From Bacillus safensis (GTDB lineage Bacteria; Bacillota; Bacilli; Bacillales; Bacillaceae), in assembly GCA_030159235.1 (NCBI GenBank), contig BSBG01000001.1, forward strand, positions 62,001-126,000: a stretch of DNA of 64,000 bases. Reading direction: 5' to 3'. Under the pieces are notes generated by a model. The model ran no database searches, was not told the origin of the DNA, and was given only the letters and a program-made list of their open reading frames with translations. Of this stretch, positions 43,510 to 52,459 are shown piece by piece (positions within the stretch are counted from its first letter, which is position 1; every line of letters begins with the position of its first letter). The position numbers and the translations under genes were made by a program.

Positions 43510-44955
43510 TTAATCTTCTAAACGATCCTTTTCTAAAAGTGATGCGCCAGCAATGCCTGGTTTTGTCATTTCAAAAGGATTTAAGATGATGTCAAGCTCT
43601 TCCTCTGTTAACACATCATTTTGCAGACAAAGCTCACGTACAGATGCGCCTGTAAGGATAGCTTCTCTTGCAATTCGTGCAGCCGCTTCATAACCAATGT
43701 GCGGGTTCACCGCCGTCATGACACCGGCACTCTTTTCTACATATTCTTTTAATCTCGTTTCATCTGCTTTTAGGTCACGCAAGCAGTTGTCCACGAAGGA
43801 CTCGAATACATTTTTCATCATGCTGAGAGATTGAAGTAAGTTGAACACTAACACTGGTTCCATCACGTTCAGCTCAAGCTGACCAGCCTCTGATGCAAGA
43901 CAGATCGTGTGATCATTCCCGATAACTTGGAATGCCACTTGGTTCATGACCTCTGGCATAACAGGGTTGACTTTCCCTGGCATGATGGATGAGCCTGGCT
44001 GTCTCGGCGGCAAGTGCAGCTCACCAAAGCCTGCTCTTGGACCTGAAGCCATCAAACGAATATCGTTTGCCATTTTGGACATGTTCATCATACATACTTT
44101 AAGCGCGGCCGATACTTCTGTATAAGCATCTGTATTTTGCGTTGCATCGACTAAGTCTTCAGCTCCAACTAACGGCAATCCGCTAATGTCAGAAAGATAG
44201 CCAACCACTTGGCGAATATATTTAGGATCAGCATTTAAGCCTGTACCGACTGCTGTTGCTCCCATATTGACTTCATATAAATGCTGTCTAGACTGCTTGA
44301 TACGTTTAATATCACGAGCAAGAACTTTTGCATAAGCACTAAACTCTTGTCCAAGTCTAATTGGAACAGCGTCCTGAAGATGCGTACGTCCCATTTTGAT
44401 GACATGATCGAATTCCTGCGCTTTTTCAGTCATGACTTGATGCATGTTTTCCATCGTATAAAGTAGTTTTTCAATCATATTTAATGTTGAAATATGAATC
44501 GCTGTTGGGAAAACGTCGTTTGTTGACTGCGACATATTCACATGTGTGTTTGGACTTAGCTCAGTATAAGCGCCTTTTTCCTTTCCTAGTAGTTCAAGCG
44601 CTCTGTTTGCAATGACTTCATTGGCATTCATATTCATTGAAGTGCCAGCCCCGCCTTGAATTGGATCGACAATAAATTGATTGTTCCATTTTCCTTCAAT
44701 AACCTCATCTGCGGCTTGAACAATTTTTTCTCCAAGACCAGAATATAGTCGCTGTGTATCCATATTTGCAAGTGCGGCTGCCTTTTTGACAATCCCTAAT
44801 GCTTTGATGAGTTCCTCATGAACACGGTAGCCTGTAATTGGAAAGTTCTCCACTGCACGTAATGTTTGAATTCCATAATATGCTTGCGTGTCTACTTCCT
44901 TTTCACCTAGAAAGTCTCGTTCGATTCGAACTTGCTTATCCTGTAGCTTCGTCAT
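43510..44955 (-). CDS. aspA: Aspartate ammonia-lyase (aspartase)
   Basis: AspA splits L-aspartate to fumarate and ammonia. The 481-residue fumarase/aspartase-family protein has GAGTSMNMNANEVIANRA, TELSPNTHVNMSQSTNDVFPTA and the signature GSSIMPGKVNPVMPE with the flexible active-site SS loop. GRTHLQDAVPIRLGQE favours aspartase over fumarase. It follows the symporter by 17 bases, so uptake and breakdown of aspartate are co-expressed. Confidence 0.9.
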   Translation of the reverse strand: MTKLQDKQVRIERDFLGEKEVDTQAYYGIQTLRAVENFPITGYRVHEELIKALGIVKKAAALANMDTQRLYSGLGEKIVQAADEVIEGKWNNQFIVDPIQGGAGTSMNMNANEVIANRALELLGKEKGAYTELSPNTHVNMSQSTNDVFPTAIHISTLNMIEKLLYTMENMHQVMTEKAQEFDHVIKMGRTHLQDAVPIRLGQEFSAYAKVLARDIKRIKQSRQHLYEVNMGATAVGTGLNADPKYIRQVVGYLSDISGLPLVGAEDLVDATQNTDAYTEVSAALKVCMMNMSKMANDIRLMASGPRAGFGELHLPPRQPGSSIMPGKVNPVMPEVMNQVAFQVIGNDHTICLASEAGQLELNVMEPVLVFNLLQSLSMMKNVFESFVDNCLRDLKADETRLKEYVEKSAGVMTAVNPHIGYEAAARIAREAILTGASVRELCLQNDVLTEEELDIILNPFEMTKPGIAGASLLEKDRLED

Positions 44956-44972
44956 TTGAAAAGATCTCCTTT

Positions 44973-46250
44973 TTACGCTGCTTTTGTTTGTTGTTTTAAT
45001 TCCTCAATATACTTCTTCGATTTCTCTTGATCAAATACTTTTTCCCACTTAGACATAACAATGGCTGCAAGTGAGTTACCAAATACGTTGACTGTTGTAC
45101 GAACCATGTCAAGAATACGGTCGATCCCAACGATGAAGGCAAGTCCTTCAAGCGGAAGTCCCATTGCACCAAGAGTGGTGATGACAACAACGATTGATGC
45201 ACCTGGTACACCAGCCATTCCTTTAGATGTGAGCATTAAGATTAATAGTAACGTAATTTGCTCATAAATGGAAAGCGGCATGCCGTACATTTGTGCAACA
45301 AATATCGCGGCAATGGATTGATAGATGGCACTTCCATCTAAGTTAAAGGTGTAGCCTGTTGGAATAACGAACGACGTGATCGCTTTCGGGCAGCCGAACT
45401 TCTCCATTTTGTCCATTAATCTAGGTAGTACAGCTTCTGAACTTGCTGTTGAGAAGGCAAGAATGATTTCTTCTTTTAGCACTCTAAATAGTGTAAAGAC
45501 GCTTGTTCCAGCTAATTTTGCGATAATGCCAAGTACGACAATGACGAAGAATGCCATTGTACCGTAAACGACAAGTACCAGTTTACCTAGCGGGAGAAGC
45601 GCTCCGACCCCGAATTTGATCACCGTCACACTGATGAGCGCGAATACACCAAATGGTGCAAACTTCATCACTTTATTGGTCACCCAGAACATAGCCTCGA
45701 GTATGCCCTCAAAGAATCCTAACACTGGTTTCCCTTTGTCTCCTACTGCGGCAATTCCTAATCCGAATAAAACTGTAAAGAAGATGGTTGGTAATAGATC
45801 ACCTTCTGCAATTGATTGGAAAACGTTTGTTGGCACAAGATGCACAATGGTTTCAGAGAAACTTGCTTTTTCGGAAGAAGCTTTCGATGTCTCTTCATAT
45901 TTAGAGATATCGCCTTTTTCCATGTTGCTCATGTCAATTCCTGTACCTGGATGGAAGACGTTTGCTGCAAGCAGTCCAACTGCTAAAGCAATCGTTGTCA
46001 CAATCTCGAAGTAAAGGATTGTTTTTCCGCCAAGTCTACCGATCGTTTTCATATCCCCTACACCTGCAACTGCTACAATCAATGCAGCAATAACAATTGG
46101 AAGAACGATCATTTTAATTAAATGGATGAATATATCGCCAATCGGCGTTAACACATTTATAACGGTTTCATTTTGATAAAACAGCGCTCCTACGACAACA
46201 CCCAGAACAAGTGCAATGAGTATTTGAGAAGCTAACCCTAACTTTTTCAT
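44973..46250 (-). CDS. Dicarboxylic amino acid:cation symporter (aspartate/glutamate)
   Basis: This DAACS-family carrier has 425 residues, eight helices, and two re-entrant loops (AFSTASSEAVLPRLM and GYTFNLDGSAIYQSIAAIF). The NVFGNSLAAIVMSKWEK end is typical of GltP/GltT/DctA carriers, with the substrate-binding region at DRILDMVRTTVNVFGN. First gene of the operon with aspA, which makes aspartate the likely substrate. A cre-like site lies 18 bases upstream of the start. Confidence 0.87.
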   Translation of the reverse strand: MKKLGLASQILIALVLGVVVGALFYQNETVINVLTPIGDIFIHLIKMIVLPIVIAALIVAVAGVGDMKTIGRLGGKTILYFEIVTTIALAVGLLAANVFHPGTGIDMSNMEKGDISKYEETSKASSEKASFSETIVHLVPTNVFQSIAEGDLLPTIFFTVLFGLGIAAVGDKGKPVLGFFEGILEAMFWVTNKVMKFAPFGVFALISVTVIKFGVGALLPLGKLVLVVYGTMAFFVIVVLGIIAKLAGTSVFTLFRVLKEEIILAFSTASSEAVLPRLMDKMEKFGCPKAITSFVIPTGYTFNLDGSAIYQSIAAIFVAQMYGMPLSIYEQITLLLILMLTSKGMAGVPGASIVVVITTLGAMGLPLEGLAFIVGIDRILDMVRTTVNVFGNSLAAIVMSKWEKVFDQEKSKKYIEELKQQTKAA

Positions 46251-46267
46251 ACGTGAACCCCCTTTTT

Positions 46268-46283
46268 TTGATAACGCTTTCTT
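46268..46283 (-). promoter_or_regulatory. Candidate cre site ahead of symporter
   Basis: AAGAAAGCGTTATCAA on the minus strand fits WTGNNARCGNWWWCAW with one mismatch and suggests CcpA control of the aspartate operon. The rest of 46284-46402 shows no gene. Confidence 0.5.
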
Positions 46284-46402
46284 TGTTGCTTAATCGCATC
46301 TTAACGATGAACCTACAAAAAACGACAAAAAGGAACAAAAAGAAGTGAATTTTTTATGAAAAATCTTTAAAAAGGTGGGTTTTTCCACAATATTGTTAAA
46401 AA

Positions 46403-46427
46403 AAGACTTCGCTTTTGGCGAAGTCTT
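46403..46427 (-). terminator. Terminator of the copA transcript
   Basis: AAGACTTCGC pairs with GCGAAGTCTT and T7 follows on the minus strand. The stem overlaps the stop of the small gene behind copA. Confidence 0.85.
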
Positions 46428-46560
46428 AATGATTTTGCATATGTTCACTTGGTGTATTTTGATTTGGAAGACCTTCAGCATAAATCGCATATCCAATGAG
46501 TACAAGAGCAACATAGCCCAATGCACTAATGGTCCAGATCCATTTCACATTCAGCTTCAT
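46426..46560 (-). CDS. 44-residue membrane protein translationally coupled to copA
   Basis: An ATG overlapping the copA stop (ATGA) opens a 44-codon frame: [20 protein letters not shown] begins one membrane helix (about 7-27), followed by a short polar tail with EHMQNH. His and Met in the tail could touch copper. It ends at a strong terminator, so it is part of the copA transcript. I do not know a named family; the coupling supports a real gene. Confidence 0.68.
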   Translation of the reverse strand: MKLNVKWIWTISALGYVALVLIGYAIYAEGLPNQNTPSEHMQNH

Positions 46561-48992
46561 TCCGCCACTCCCTCTCTGACTGGCTTCAATCGCTGCAATC
46601 TGAGCGCATTCAGCACAACTGACACGGAACTAAAGGCCATTGCCGCTCCTGCAAGCCATGGCGCAAGAAATCCAGATGCTGCTATCGGTATCCCAATACA
46701 GTTATAGGCAAGCGCCCAGAATAGATTTTGTTTAATGTTTCTCATTGTTTTTTTACTAAATGTGAGCGCATCTGCGATAGCATGAAGATCTCCCGTCATG
46801 AGCGTAATATCTGCCGCTTCCATGGCAACATCTGTCCCCGTTCCTACCGCCATCCCAATGTTTGCTGTCGCAAGGGCTGGAGCATCATTGATGCCGTCTC
46901 CAACCATGGCGACTTTCTTCCCTTGTTTCTGAAGCACCGCAATGTGATCCGCCTTTTCCTCAGGCAGGACTTCTGCAATGACATGATCAATGCCTGCCTG
47001 TTTCGCAATCGCCTCTGCTGTAAGCTTATTATCACCTGTCATCATCACAACGTGAATCCCTTGCTCTTTCAGACGAGTGATGGCTTGAGGAGAGGAGGAT
47101 TTGATCGTATCTGCCACGGCCACAACGCCGGCGACTTCGCCGTCAATCGCGACGAGCATAGCCGTTTTTCCTTGCTCCTCCAGCGTTGTTACGAATACTT
47201 CAACTTGATCAAATGGGATATGATGTTTCTGTAAAAGCTTCCGTGTGCCAATGAGAAGCTTGTGCCCTGCGGCCTTTGCTTCAATTCCATGACCTGGATC
47301 TGCTTGGAAGGCTTCAACTTCGACCGCTTCAAGACCTTGTGCCTTCATTCCATCTGTAATCGCTCGAGCAAGCGGGTGTTCCGACTGCTGTTCCACCGAT
47401 CCTGCTAGCTGCAGCACCGCATCTTCTGTCCAATTGGCATATGCCGTCACATCTGTCAGACTCGGCTCCCCTTTGGTCACAGTTCCTGTTTTATCTAAAA
47501 CGACCGTGTCGAGTGATTGCGTCACTTCTAAATGCTCCCCGCCTTTAAACAGAATGCCTGATTCAGCAGCACGGCCGCTGCCAGCCATAATAGAGGTTGG
47601 TGTGGCAAGGCCAAGTGCACACGGACATGCGATGACGATGACGGCTATAAAGGTTTCTAGTGCTGACGTCACATTTCCTGGATCAACAAAGAAAAACCAT
47701 ATGAGGAAAGTGAGCACAGCAATTCCTACAACAACGGGGACAAATATCCCTGATATTTGATCGGCCATTCTTTGAATCGGTGCTTTTGAACCCTGCGCTT
47801 GTTCTACGACTCGAATAATCTGTGAAAGGGCCGTCTCCTTCCCGACTTTTGTCGCTTTTATTTTCATAAATCCATTTTTATTGATCGTTGCTCCAATGAC
47901 CCTGTCTCCTGTGGTTTTATCAACAGGCAGGCTTTCTCCCGTAATCATGGACTCGTCTATTGCAGATGTCCCCTCTATGATCTCTCCATCTACCGGCACT
48001 TTTTCACCCGGTTTGACAAAGACAAGATCATTTACTTTCACCTCGGAAATAGGCACGGTCATTTGTTTCCCATCTCGCTCAATGACCGCTTCCTTCGCTT
48101 GTAAGCCCATCAGCTTTTGAATCGCTTCTGATGATCTCCCTTTCGCTCTTGCTTCCATTAATTTTCCGAGCACGATCAACGTAATCAGGACAGCACTTGT
48201 TTCATAATAGAGGGCTGCCTCATGTGTGCCTTGAACCGCTGACTGAATGCTTTCATATAAACTATAGAAAAACGCGGCAGATGTCCCAAGTGCGACAAGA
48301 ACATCCATATTGGCACTTTTGTTTTTTAGCGCCTTATACGCACCTACATAAAAGGGCCAGCCGACAATGAACTGCACCGGCGCTGCTAATGCCAGCTGAA
48401 CCCATGGATTCATGAACGCTTCTGGTAGCCAAATAAAGGACGTGAAAGAAAAATGGCTGACCATTGCCCAAAGAAGCGGCAGTGACAAGATCATCGAGAA
48501 TAAAAAGCGTGCTGTTTGTTTCTCTATTGCTGCTTGGCGATGATCCTTTTTTCCTACCTCTGCTTGACCCGTAGCTGGTTCAATTAAAGAATACCCAATA
48601 GACTGTACCGCATCTTTTATATCATTTGTAGACGTTTGGCCCGGATGATACGTGACCTGAAGTTTCTCAAGCGCAAAATTTACAGACCCGTGATCGACAC
48701 CATCCATTCGGTTCATTTTTTTCTCAATTCGGCTTGCACAAGCCGCACACGTCATTCCCTCTATATCAAATTCTGCTTGCTCCATCACCACATCGTAGCC
48801 AAGAGATTGAATTTTTTGCTTCAGTTCATCTGGCGTTAGCTGCTCCGTTTCATAGACGATATGGGAAGTTTCAAGCGCTAAATTCACATTGGCATCATCC
48901 ACACCGTCCAGCCGGTTCAATCCCTTTTCGATGCGGCCTGCACAGGCAGCGCAGGTCATCCCCGTAATTTGAAAATCAATTTCCTTTTTCAT
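46557..48992 (-). CDS. copA: Cu+-exporting P-type ATPase
   Basis: CopA exports Cu(I). Two heavy-metal domains ([15 protein letters not shown] and [15 protein letters not shown], first CxxC at 14-17) precede eight helices, with the membrane CPC in [12 protein letters not shown], the phosphorylated Asp in DKTGTVTKG, and [11 protein letters not shown] start at the ATG at 48992, after GAGAGGTG; an in-frame GTG at 49001 is part of that region. Length 811. A CsoR-like site lies just upstream, in addition to the one at copZ. Confidence 0.95.
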   Translation of the reverse strand: MKKEIDFQITGMTCAACAGRIEKGLNRLDGVDDANVNLALETSHIVYETEQLTPDELKQKIQSLGYDVVMEQAEFDIEGMTCAACASRIEKKMNRMDGVDHGSVNFALEKLQVTYHPGQTSTNDIKDAVQSIGYSLIEPATGQAEVGKKDHRQAAIEKQTARFLFSMILSLPLLWAMVSHFSFTSFIWLPEAFMNPWVQLALAAPVQFIVGWPFYVGAYKALKNKSANMDVLVALGTSAAFFYSLYESIQSAVQGTHEAALYYETSAVLITLIVLGKLMEARAKGRSSEAIQKLMGLQAKEAVIERDGKQMTVPISEVKVNDLVFVKPGEKVPVDGEIIEGTSAIDESMITGESLPVDKTTGDRVIGATINKNGFMKIKATKVGKETALSQIIRVVEQAQGSKAPIQRMADQISGIFVPVVVGIAVLTFLIWFFFVDPGNVTSALETFIAVIVIACPCALGLATPTSIMAGSGRAAESGILFKGGEHLEVTQSLDTVVLDKTGTVTKGEPSLTDVTAYANWTEDAVLQLAGSVEQQSEHPLARAITDGMKAQGLEAVEVEAFQADPGHGIEAKAAGHKLLIGTRKLLQKHHIPFDQVEVFVTTLEEQGKTAMLVAIDGEVAGVVAVADTIKSSSPQAITRLKEQGIHVVMMTGDNKLTAEAIAKQAGIDHVIAEVLPEEKADHIAVLQKQGKKVAMVGDGINDAPALATANIGMAVGTGTDVAMEAADITLMTGDLHAIADALTFSKKTMRNIKQNLFWALAYNCIGIPIAASGFLAPWLAGAAMAFSSVSVVLNALRLQRLKPVREGVAE

Positions 48993-49009
48993 TGATCTCA
49001 CCTCTCCAC

Positions 49010-49026
49010 ATACTCCATGGGGGTAT
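49010..49026. promoter_or_regulatory. Candidate second CsoR operator, ahead of copA
   Basis: ATACTCCATGGGGGTAT is a pseudo-palindrome of the CsoR GC-rich type, 18 bases before the copA start. It would let copper control a copA-only transcript. Confidence 0.55.
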
Positions 49027-49042
49027 TATGTTTTTTAAAAAA

Positions 49043-49265
49043 TACGTGCTGTTAAGCAGCACGTATCAGAATGTTGACAAAGGGCTAAAATGATCTTTAT
49101 TTTAGCCCTTTGTCTTCTTTTCAGCGTGATAGAAAACCTTTGAAGTCTAGGAAGGGTGAGCACCGGAGCGGAGCGAATTTGAGATTCGTGAGCACTCGAG
49201 CGCAGCCCTGACAAAGAATGCGAGGGTTTGGCTACACGCTGATACGTGCTGTTAAGCAGCACGTA
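49043..49265. repeat. Terminator-associated intergenic repeat (copy 1) with duplicated hairpin
   Basis: Identical 23-bp hairpins (ACGTGCTG..CAGCACGT arms) stand at 49043-49065 and 49243-49265, exactly 200 bp apart. Between them is a 177-bp unit with the same 15-bp opening stem-loop and AGCGTGATAG/CTACACGCT pairing as copy 2. It carries about 30 bp of extra sequence in which GTGAGCAC occurs twice. Only the copA-side hairpin has a minus-strand U tract (T6). No coding potential. Confidence 0.85.
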
Positions 49266-49271
49266 CTTTAT

Positions 49272-49478
49272 TTATACGACATCATACCCCTGTTCTTCAA
49301 TCACATCAGAGATCTGGTGTAACGTGACTTGATCCGGGTGAAATGAAACCTCCACCTGTCCTTTGTCTAAATGGACTTTCACAGATTCAACACCTGCTAA
49401 TTCTCCTACATTGCCTTCGACTGCTTTCACGCAATGTCCGCAAGACATGCCCTGCACTTGAAGTGTTGCTTGTTCCAC
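49272..49478 (-). CDS. copZ: Copper chaperone CopZ
   Basis: CopZ is a cytoplasmic Atx1-like Cu(I) chaperone that hands copper to CopA. It has 68 residues with Cys13-Gly-His-Cys16 in GMSCGHC and the beta-alpha-beta pattern of heavy-metal domains. It precedes copA but a 270-bp repeat and terminator lie between them, unlike the close copZA of B. subtilis. Confidence 0.93.
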   Translation of the reverse strand: MEQATLQVQGMSCGHCVKAVEGNVGELAGVESVKVHLDKGQVEVSFHPDQVTLHQISDVIEEQGYDVV

Positions 49479-49513
49479 TTCTCATCGCCTCCATCAATCA
49501 TTTTCTACAATTT

Positions 49514-49542
49514 ACTATACCCTAGTAGGGTATCAATGTAAA
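49514..49542 (-). promoter_or_regulatory. copZ promoter
   Basis: TTTACA (49537-49542) and TATAGT (49514-49519) on the minus strand are 17 bp apart, with the CsoR operator in the spacer. Confidence 0.8.
49517..49533. promoter_or_regulatory. CsoR operator at copZ
   Basis: ATACCCTAGTAGGGTAT is a perfect palindrome of the CsoR type (TACCC...GGGTA) inside the copZ promoter spacer. Cu(I) binding should release CsoR. Confidence 0.88.
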
Positions 49543-49550
49543 CATAAATG

Positions 49551-49856
49551 CTACGATTTTGTCAGTTTCGTAAAGACTGTCATTAACTCTTCAATGGCTT
49601 CCTCCCCATTGCCGCTTTTAATAGCATCTGCTACGCAGTGATGCGTATGCTTTTCCATCAATTGAAGACTGACTTTTTTCAAAGCCGCATTGACTGCGGA
49701 GATTTGATTCACAACATCTATACAGTAACGATCGTTTTCAATCATTTGCTGAATCCCGCGAACTTGTCCTTCCACTCGTTTCAAGCGATTGATCAATTGA
49801 TCTTTTTCCTTCTCGGCTCTAGGCGAAGCCATATGCCGTTCTTCATGTTCTGCCAT
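49551..49856 (-). CDS. csoR: Copper-sensing repressor CsoR
   Basis: CsoR is a small all-helical DNA-binding repressor released by Cu(I). The 101-residue protein carries the copper ligands Cys45 (RYCIDV), His70 and Cys74 (HTHHC), at the same numbers as in B. subtilis CsoR. It precedes copZ with the CsoR site between them. The ATG follows AAAAGGTGATC. Confidence 0.94.
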   Translation of the reverse strand: MAEHEERHMASPRAEKEKDQLINRLKRVEGQVRGIQQMIENDRYCIDVVNQISAVNAALKKVSLQLMEKHTHHCVADAIKSGNGEEAIEELMTVFTKLTKS

Positions 49857-49898
49857 GTGATCACCTTTTTTCCTATGACTTGTCTTTAACTAAATTAA

Positions 49899-49932
49899 AG
49901 CATATCTCCACCGGTAAAGGCAAAGATATGCT
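49899..49932 (-). terminator. Terminator of the yybP-like gene
   Basis: AGCATATCT pairs with AGATATGCT; a weaker U-rich stretch (TTTAATTT) follows on the minus strand. A second hairpin (AGCACCGC/GCTGTGCT) stands beside it at about 49935-49957. Confidence 0.55.
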
Positions 49933-49960
49933 GAGCACCGCATATAAAGCTGTGCTTTTC

Positions 49961-50422
49961 CTAGTTTGTTAATTGTTCGATATCCTGTAAAAGATTGACG
50001 GATTGCTGAAGCTGCTGAATCAATCCCTGCTGATTCTCCATCATGGCGGCAACATCGATATCGCCTGTTTTCAATTGCTGTAGATACGTTTGAATCTCCT
50101 CTGTCAGCACCTTATTTTTTTCAATGATCTGTGCATGCAGGTCTTCTGCCATTTTTGGCGCTGTGACTTCATTAAACTCTTGAATATCTGCCTTCAATGA
50201 TTCAAGCTGCTGTGTTAATTCTATTTTTTTGGCGGCGTTTTGCACAGCTTCTTCAGCGAGCTTTGGAAAGTCCTCTGTAAATCGCTGAATGTCTGTCACA
50301 TAGTCATTTGCCTCAGTGACATATGTCGTTGTATCGTTGACCTGATCAAGCAAGCCGGAGCATCCGCTTAATACAAGCGTGCCGGAAAAGAGGAAAGCCA
50401 TCACATATTTTTTCAAGATCAA
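49961..50422 (-). CDS. yybP: Lipoprotein controlled by Mn riboswitch (YybP-like)
   Basis: This is a 153-residue lipoprotein (lipobox LSGC) that is helical and rich in Glu and Gln, with coiled-coil-like EANDYVTDIQRF and QLESLKADIQEF segments. It stands directly behind a yybP-ykoY riboswitch; from memory, B. subtilis YybP is a protein of similar size (about 148 residues) behind the same riboswitch class. The function is not known, but expression should rise with manganese. Confidence 0.62.
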   Translation of the reverse strand: MILKKYVMAFLFSGTLVLSGCSGLLDQVNDTTTYVTEANDYVTDIQRFTEDFPKLAEEAVQNAAKKIELTQQLESLKADIQEFNEVTAPKMAEDLHAQIIEKNKVLTEEIQTYLQQLKTGDIDVAAMMENQQGLIQQLQQSVNLLQDIEQLTN

Positions 50423-50489
50423 TCACCCTTTCATCTGTATTGAAAGCATCATTTGTTCCATTCCTCTATCACATGGATGAAAAAAGACC

Positions 50490-50538
50490 TAAAAAAAGCC
50501 AGACCCTTGCCTCATGTGTGATAGGCAAAGGTCTGGCT
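50490..50538 (-). terminator. Expression-platform terminator of the Mn riboswitch
   Basis: A 15-bp stem (AGCCAGACC..TTGCC with its complement, one mismatch) is followed by T7 on the minus strand. Its 5' arm is the 3' strand of the aptamer's closing helix, so metal binding and termination exclude each other. Confidence 0.85.
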
Positions 50539-50620
50539 AACATGTTCATGCCGGAATGGCCGAGAAACAACGAATGTTTCTGTAATGACGACCAAACCGT
50601 AAAAGCTACTCCCCTTTAGG
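50524..50620 (-). ncRNA. yybP-ykoY manganese riboswitch
   Basis: The minus strand shows the aptamer core: AAAGGGGAGTAGC, then GTCGTCATTACAG, a GAAAC..GTTTC helix, CGGCATG, and GTTAGCCAGACCTTTG closing the first helix. These match the L. lactis and B. subtilis yybP-ykoY RNAs. A terminator follows and the yybP-like gene is about 70 bases on. Confidence 0.9.
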
Positions 50621-50642
50621 AAACCGTTCAAATGTTATGTTT

Positions 50643-50671
50643 ATCATATCGAATGTCATGCGAGCAGTCAA
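50643..50671 (-). promoter_or_regulatory. Promoter of the Mn riboswitch transcript
   Basis: TTGACT (50666-50671) and TATGAT (50643-50648) are 17 bp apart on the minus strand. The -35 overlaps the stop codon of the upstream diguanylate cyclase gene. Confidence 0.75.
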
Positions 50672-52278
50672 TGAGAAGCCGGCGGCTGATCGTGTTCTTG
50701 ATAATGCACATAGTCAGCTCCAGTTGAGGCATAAATCCGGTTCCGTCCTTGACGTTTTGACATATACAAGGCTTGGTCCGCTTCAAATAGAAGTGTTTCT
50801 AATACACAAGGATCATTGGCTGTATGAGCAATTCCAAAGCTTGCTGTCACCCGCACTTTTTTCTCATCAGTTTGAAAGAAACTTACTTCAAACGAATGTC
50901 TCATTTGTTCCGCGATATGACATGCCTCTTGAAATGAATGGTGCGGCAGACAAATAGCAAACTCTTCTCCGCCATATCGTCCAAATAAATCGTCCATTTT
51001 TAAATGCTGCTGACAAATTGAGACAACATGACGCAGCGCTTCGTCCCCGGTATGATGTCCGTGTGTGTCATTGATTTGTTTAAAGCAATCAATATCAAAC
51101 AGCAAAACAGCCGTATCCTTCGCATCCTCCTCCAGGATCATCTGCGTTCGTTCGATGAAAGAAGATCGATTAAAGATATTCGTCAAACCATCAATATACG
51201 CACGACGCTCCAGCTCTTCCTGCAGTAAACGCTGCTCTGTTATATCACTGATTACAATTTGCCTGCCCTCGACCTCTCCTCGTCTATTAAATAGCGACGA
51301 AGCCGTGAGGTGATAATAACAGGACTGGTCTTTTTCCTTTTCCCACATCAAATCATAGTGCGAATGATCCTGCGAAGAACGCAGCCACTGAATGAATGCT
51401 GACTCTTTGATGATGCCTGAGAAAATATCGTCGATTTTATAGCCAATCCCCTTTTTATTAACAAGTGCTGGAATGATCGATGCAGCAGCAGGGTTGTAAT
51501 CAATGAGTGTCCGATATCGATCTAAAATGAGAACTCCTTCAGACATATGCTCAAACACACGCTCCATGGCAATAGGAGACAGTTTAAAGAGCTGGAACGA
51601 CATAATCGCCCATAGATAGAGTGCGTTGGTTAAAAACATCACCACAGGAACCGGATCAACATGAAGAGGTGTTACCCCTAATAAATAGATAAAAGATGTC
51701 GTGATAGGCAATAACATTCCTACTAGCAGGATTAGAATCTGCTTTAAATACTCTTTTTTTGTCACACGCAAAAACCAAAGCAGCATAAAAATAGAAAGCA
51801 TCGAACAGCCAAACGTGTAGACGCCATGAATGATATACCAATAGCCAATCGTAAAATCAGCCAATAAAAATCCATCTACTGGATTTATCGTGATGCTTCG
51901 ATAAAAGAGTGAATGTAAAGAGTTGGTAAACACCATAATGGTTGTGAGAGTAGGAATCAATAAGATGAGAAGCACGCGGCGCTTTGTAAAATATTGATGG
52001 ACCCCCGTAAATTGCAGCACGATTAGCAGACTAAGCGGTGCGATAAACGGAAGACCTATGTATTGAAAACAAACCCAGAACATGATTTCTCCAGGGGTAC
52101 GCGCCAATAATTCAAACGTATGCCCAAAGATATAAACCGCACTTGCCCCAGACATGTACATAAACAATTGACAGCCAATATACCGATGGCGGTTCGCATG
52201 AGCAATGATTGATAATATCACGGACAGAATGCCAGAAACACTCATGATCACAATAAAATGTAAAACAATCGAATCCAT
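50668..52278 (-). CDS. Membrane diguanylate cyclase (7TM-PAS-GGDEF)
   Basis: This enzyme makes c-di-GMP. An N-terminal set of about seven helices (1-225, histidine-kinase 7TM type) is followed by a PAS domain (about 235-345) and a GGDEF domain (about 365-525) with the active-site motif GRYGGEEF. The Arg of the usual inhibitory RxxD is Lys (KMDDLFGRYGG), so product feedback may be lost. Start ATG follows TTGGGGCG. The transcript runs into the riboswitch promoter without its own clear terminator. Confidence 0.88.
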   Translation of the reverse strand: MDSIVLHFIVIMSVSGILSVILSIIAHANRHRYIGCQLFMYMSGASAVYIFGHTFELLARTPGEIMFWVCFQYIGLPFIAPLSLLIVLQFTGVHQYFTKRRVLLILLIPTLTTIMVFTNSLHSLFYRSITINPVDGFLLADFTIGYWYIIHGVYTFGCSMLSIFMLLWFLRVTKKEYLKQILILLVGMLLPITTSFIYLLGVTPLHVDPVPVVMFLTNALYLWAIMSFQLFKLSPIAMERVFEHMSEGVLILDRYRTLIDYNPAAASIIPALVNKKGIGYKIDDIFSGIIKESAFIQWLRSSQDHSHYDLMWEKEKDQSCYYHLTASSLFNRRGEVEGRQIVISDITEQRLLQEELERRAYIDGLTNIFNRSSFIERTQMILEEDAKDTAVLLFDIDCFKQINDTHGHHTGDEALRHVVSICQQHLKMDDLFGRYGGEEFAICLPHHSFQEACHIAEQMRHSFEVSFFQTDEKKVRVTASFGIAHTANDPCVLETLLFEADQALYMSKRQGRNRIYASTGADYVHYQEHDQPPASH

Positions 52279-52459
52279 GTAAACGCCCCAATTTCAGATA
52301 TTTAGAACTAGTCTAATCTTACTATATATGAGGACGTCACAAATGGGAAGATGTGATTTTGATTTGGTTGGAGGTTTTTTGTAAAGTTTGGGGCGTTTTA
52401 CTTGTGATGACGCCTCTTATTTCACGCTTAAATTCAAGGAAAAGCATGTTATGGTACAA

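Noticed and set aside
46290..46526. 78-residue minus-strand frame across the copA terminator
   Set aside because: It runs through a strong terminator and overlaps the better-supported 44-residue gene coupled to copA.
46728..47234. 168-residue plus-strand reading frame opposite copA
   Set aside because: It is fully antisense to a well-supported copA, has no ribosome binding site, and has a composition typical of a shadow frame.
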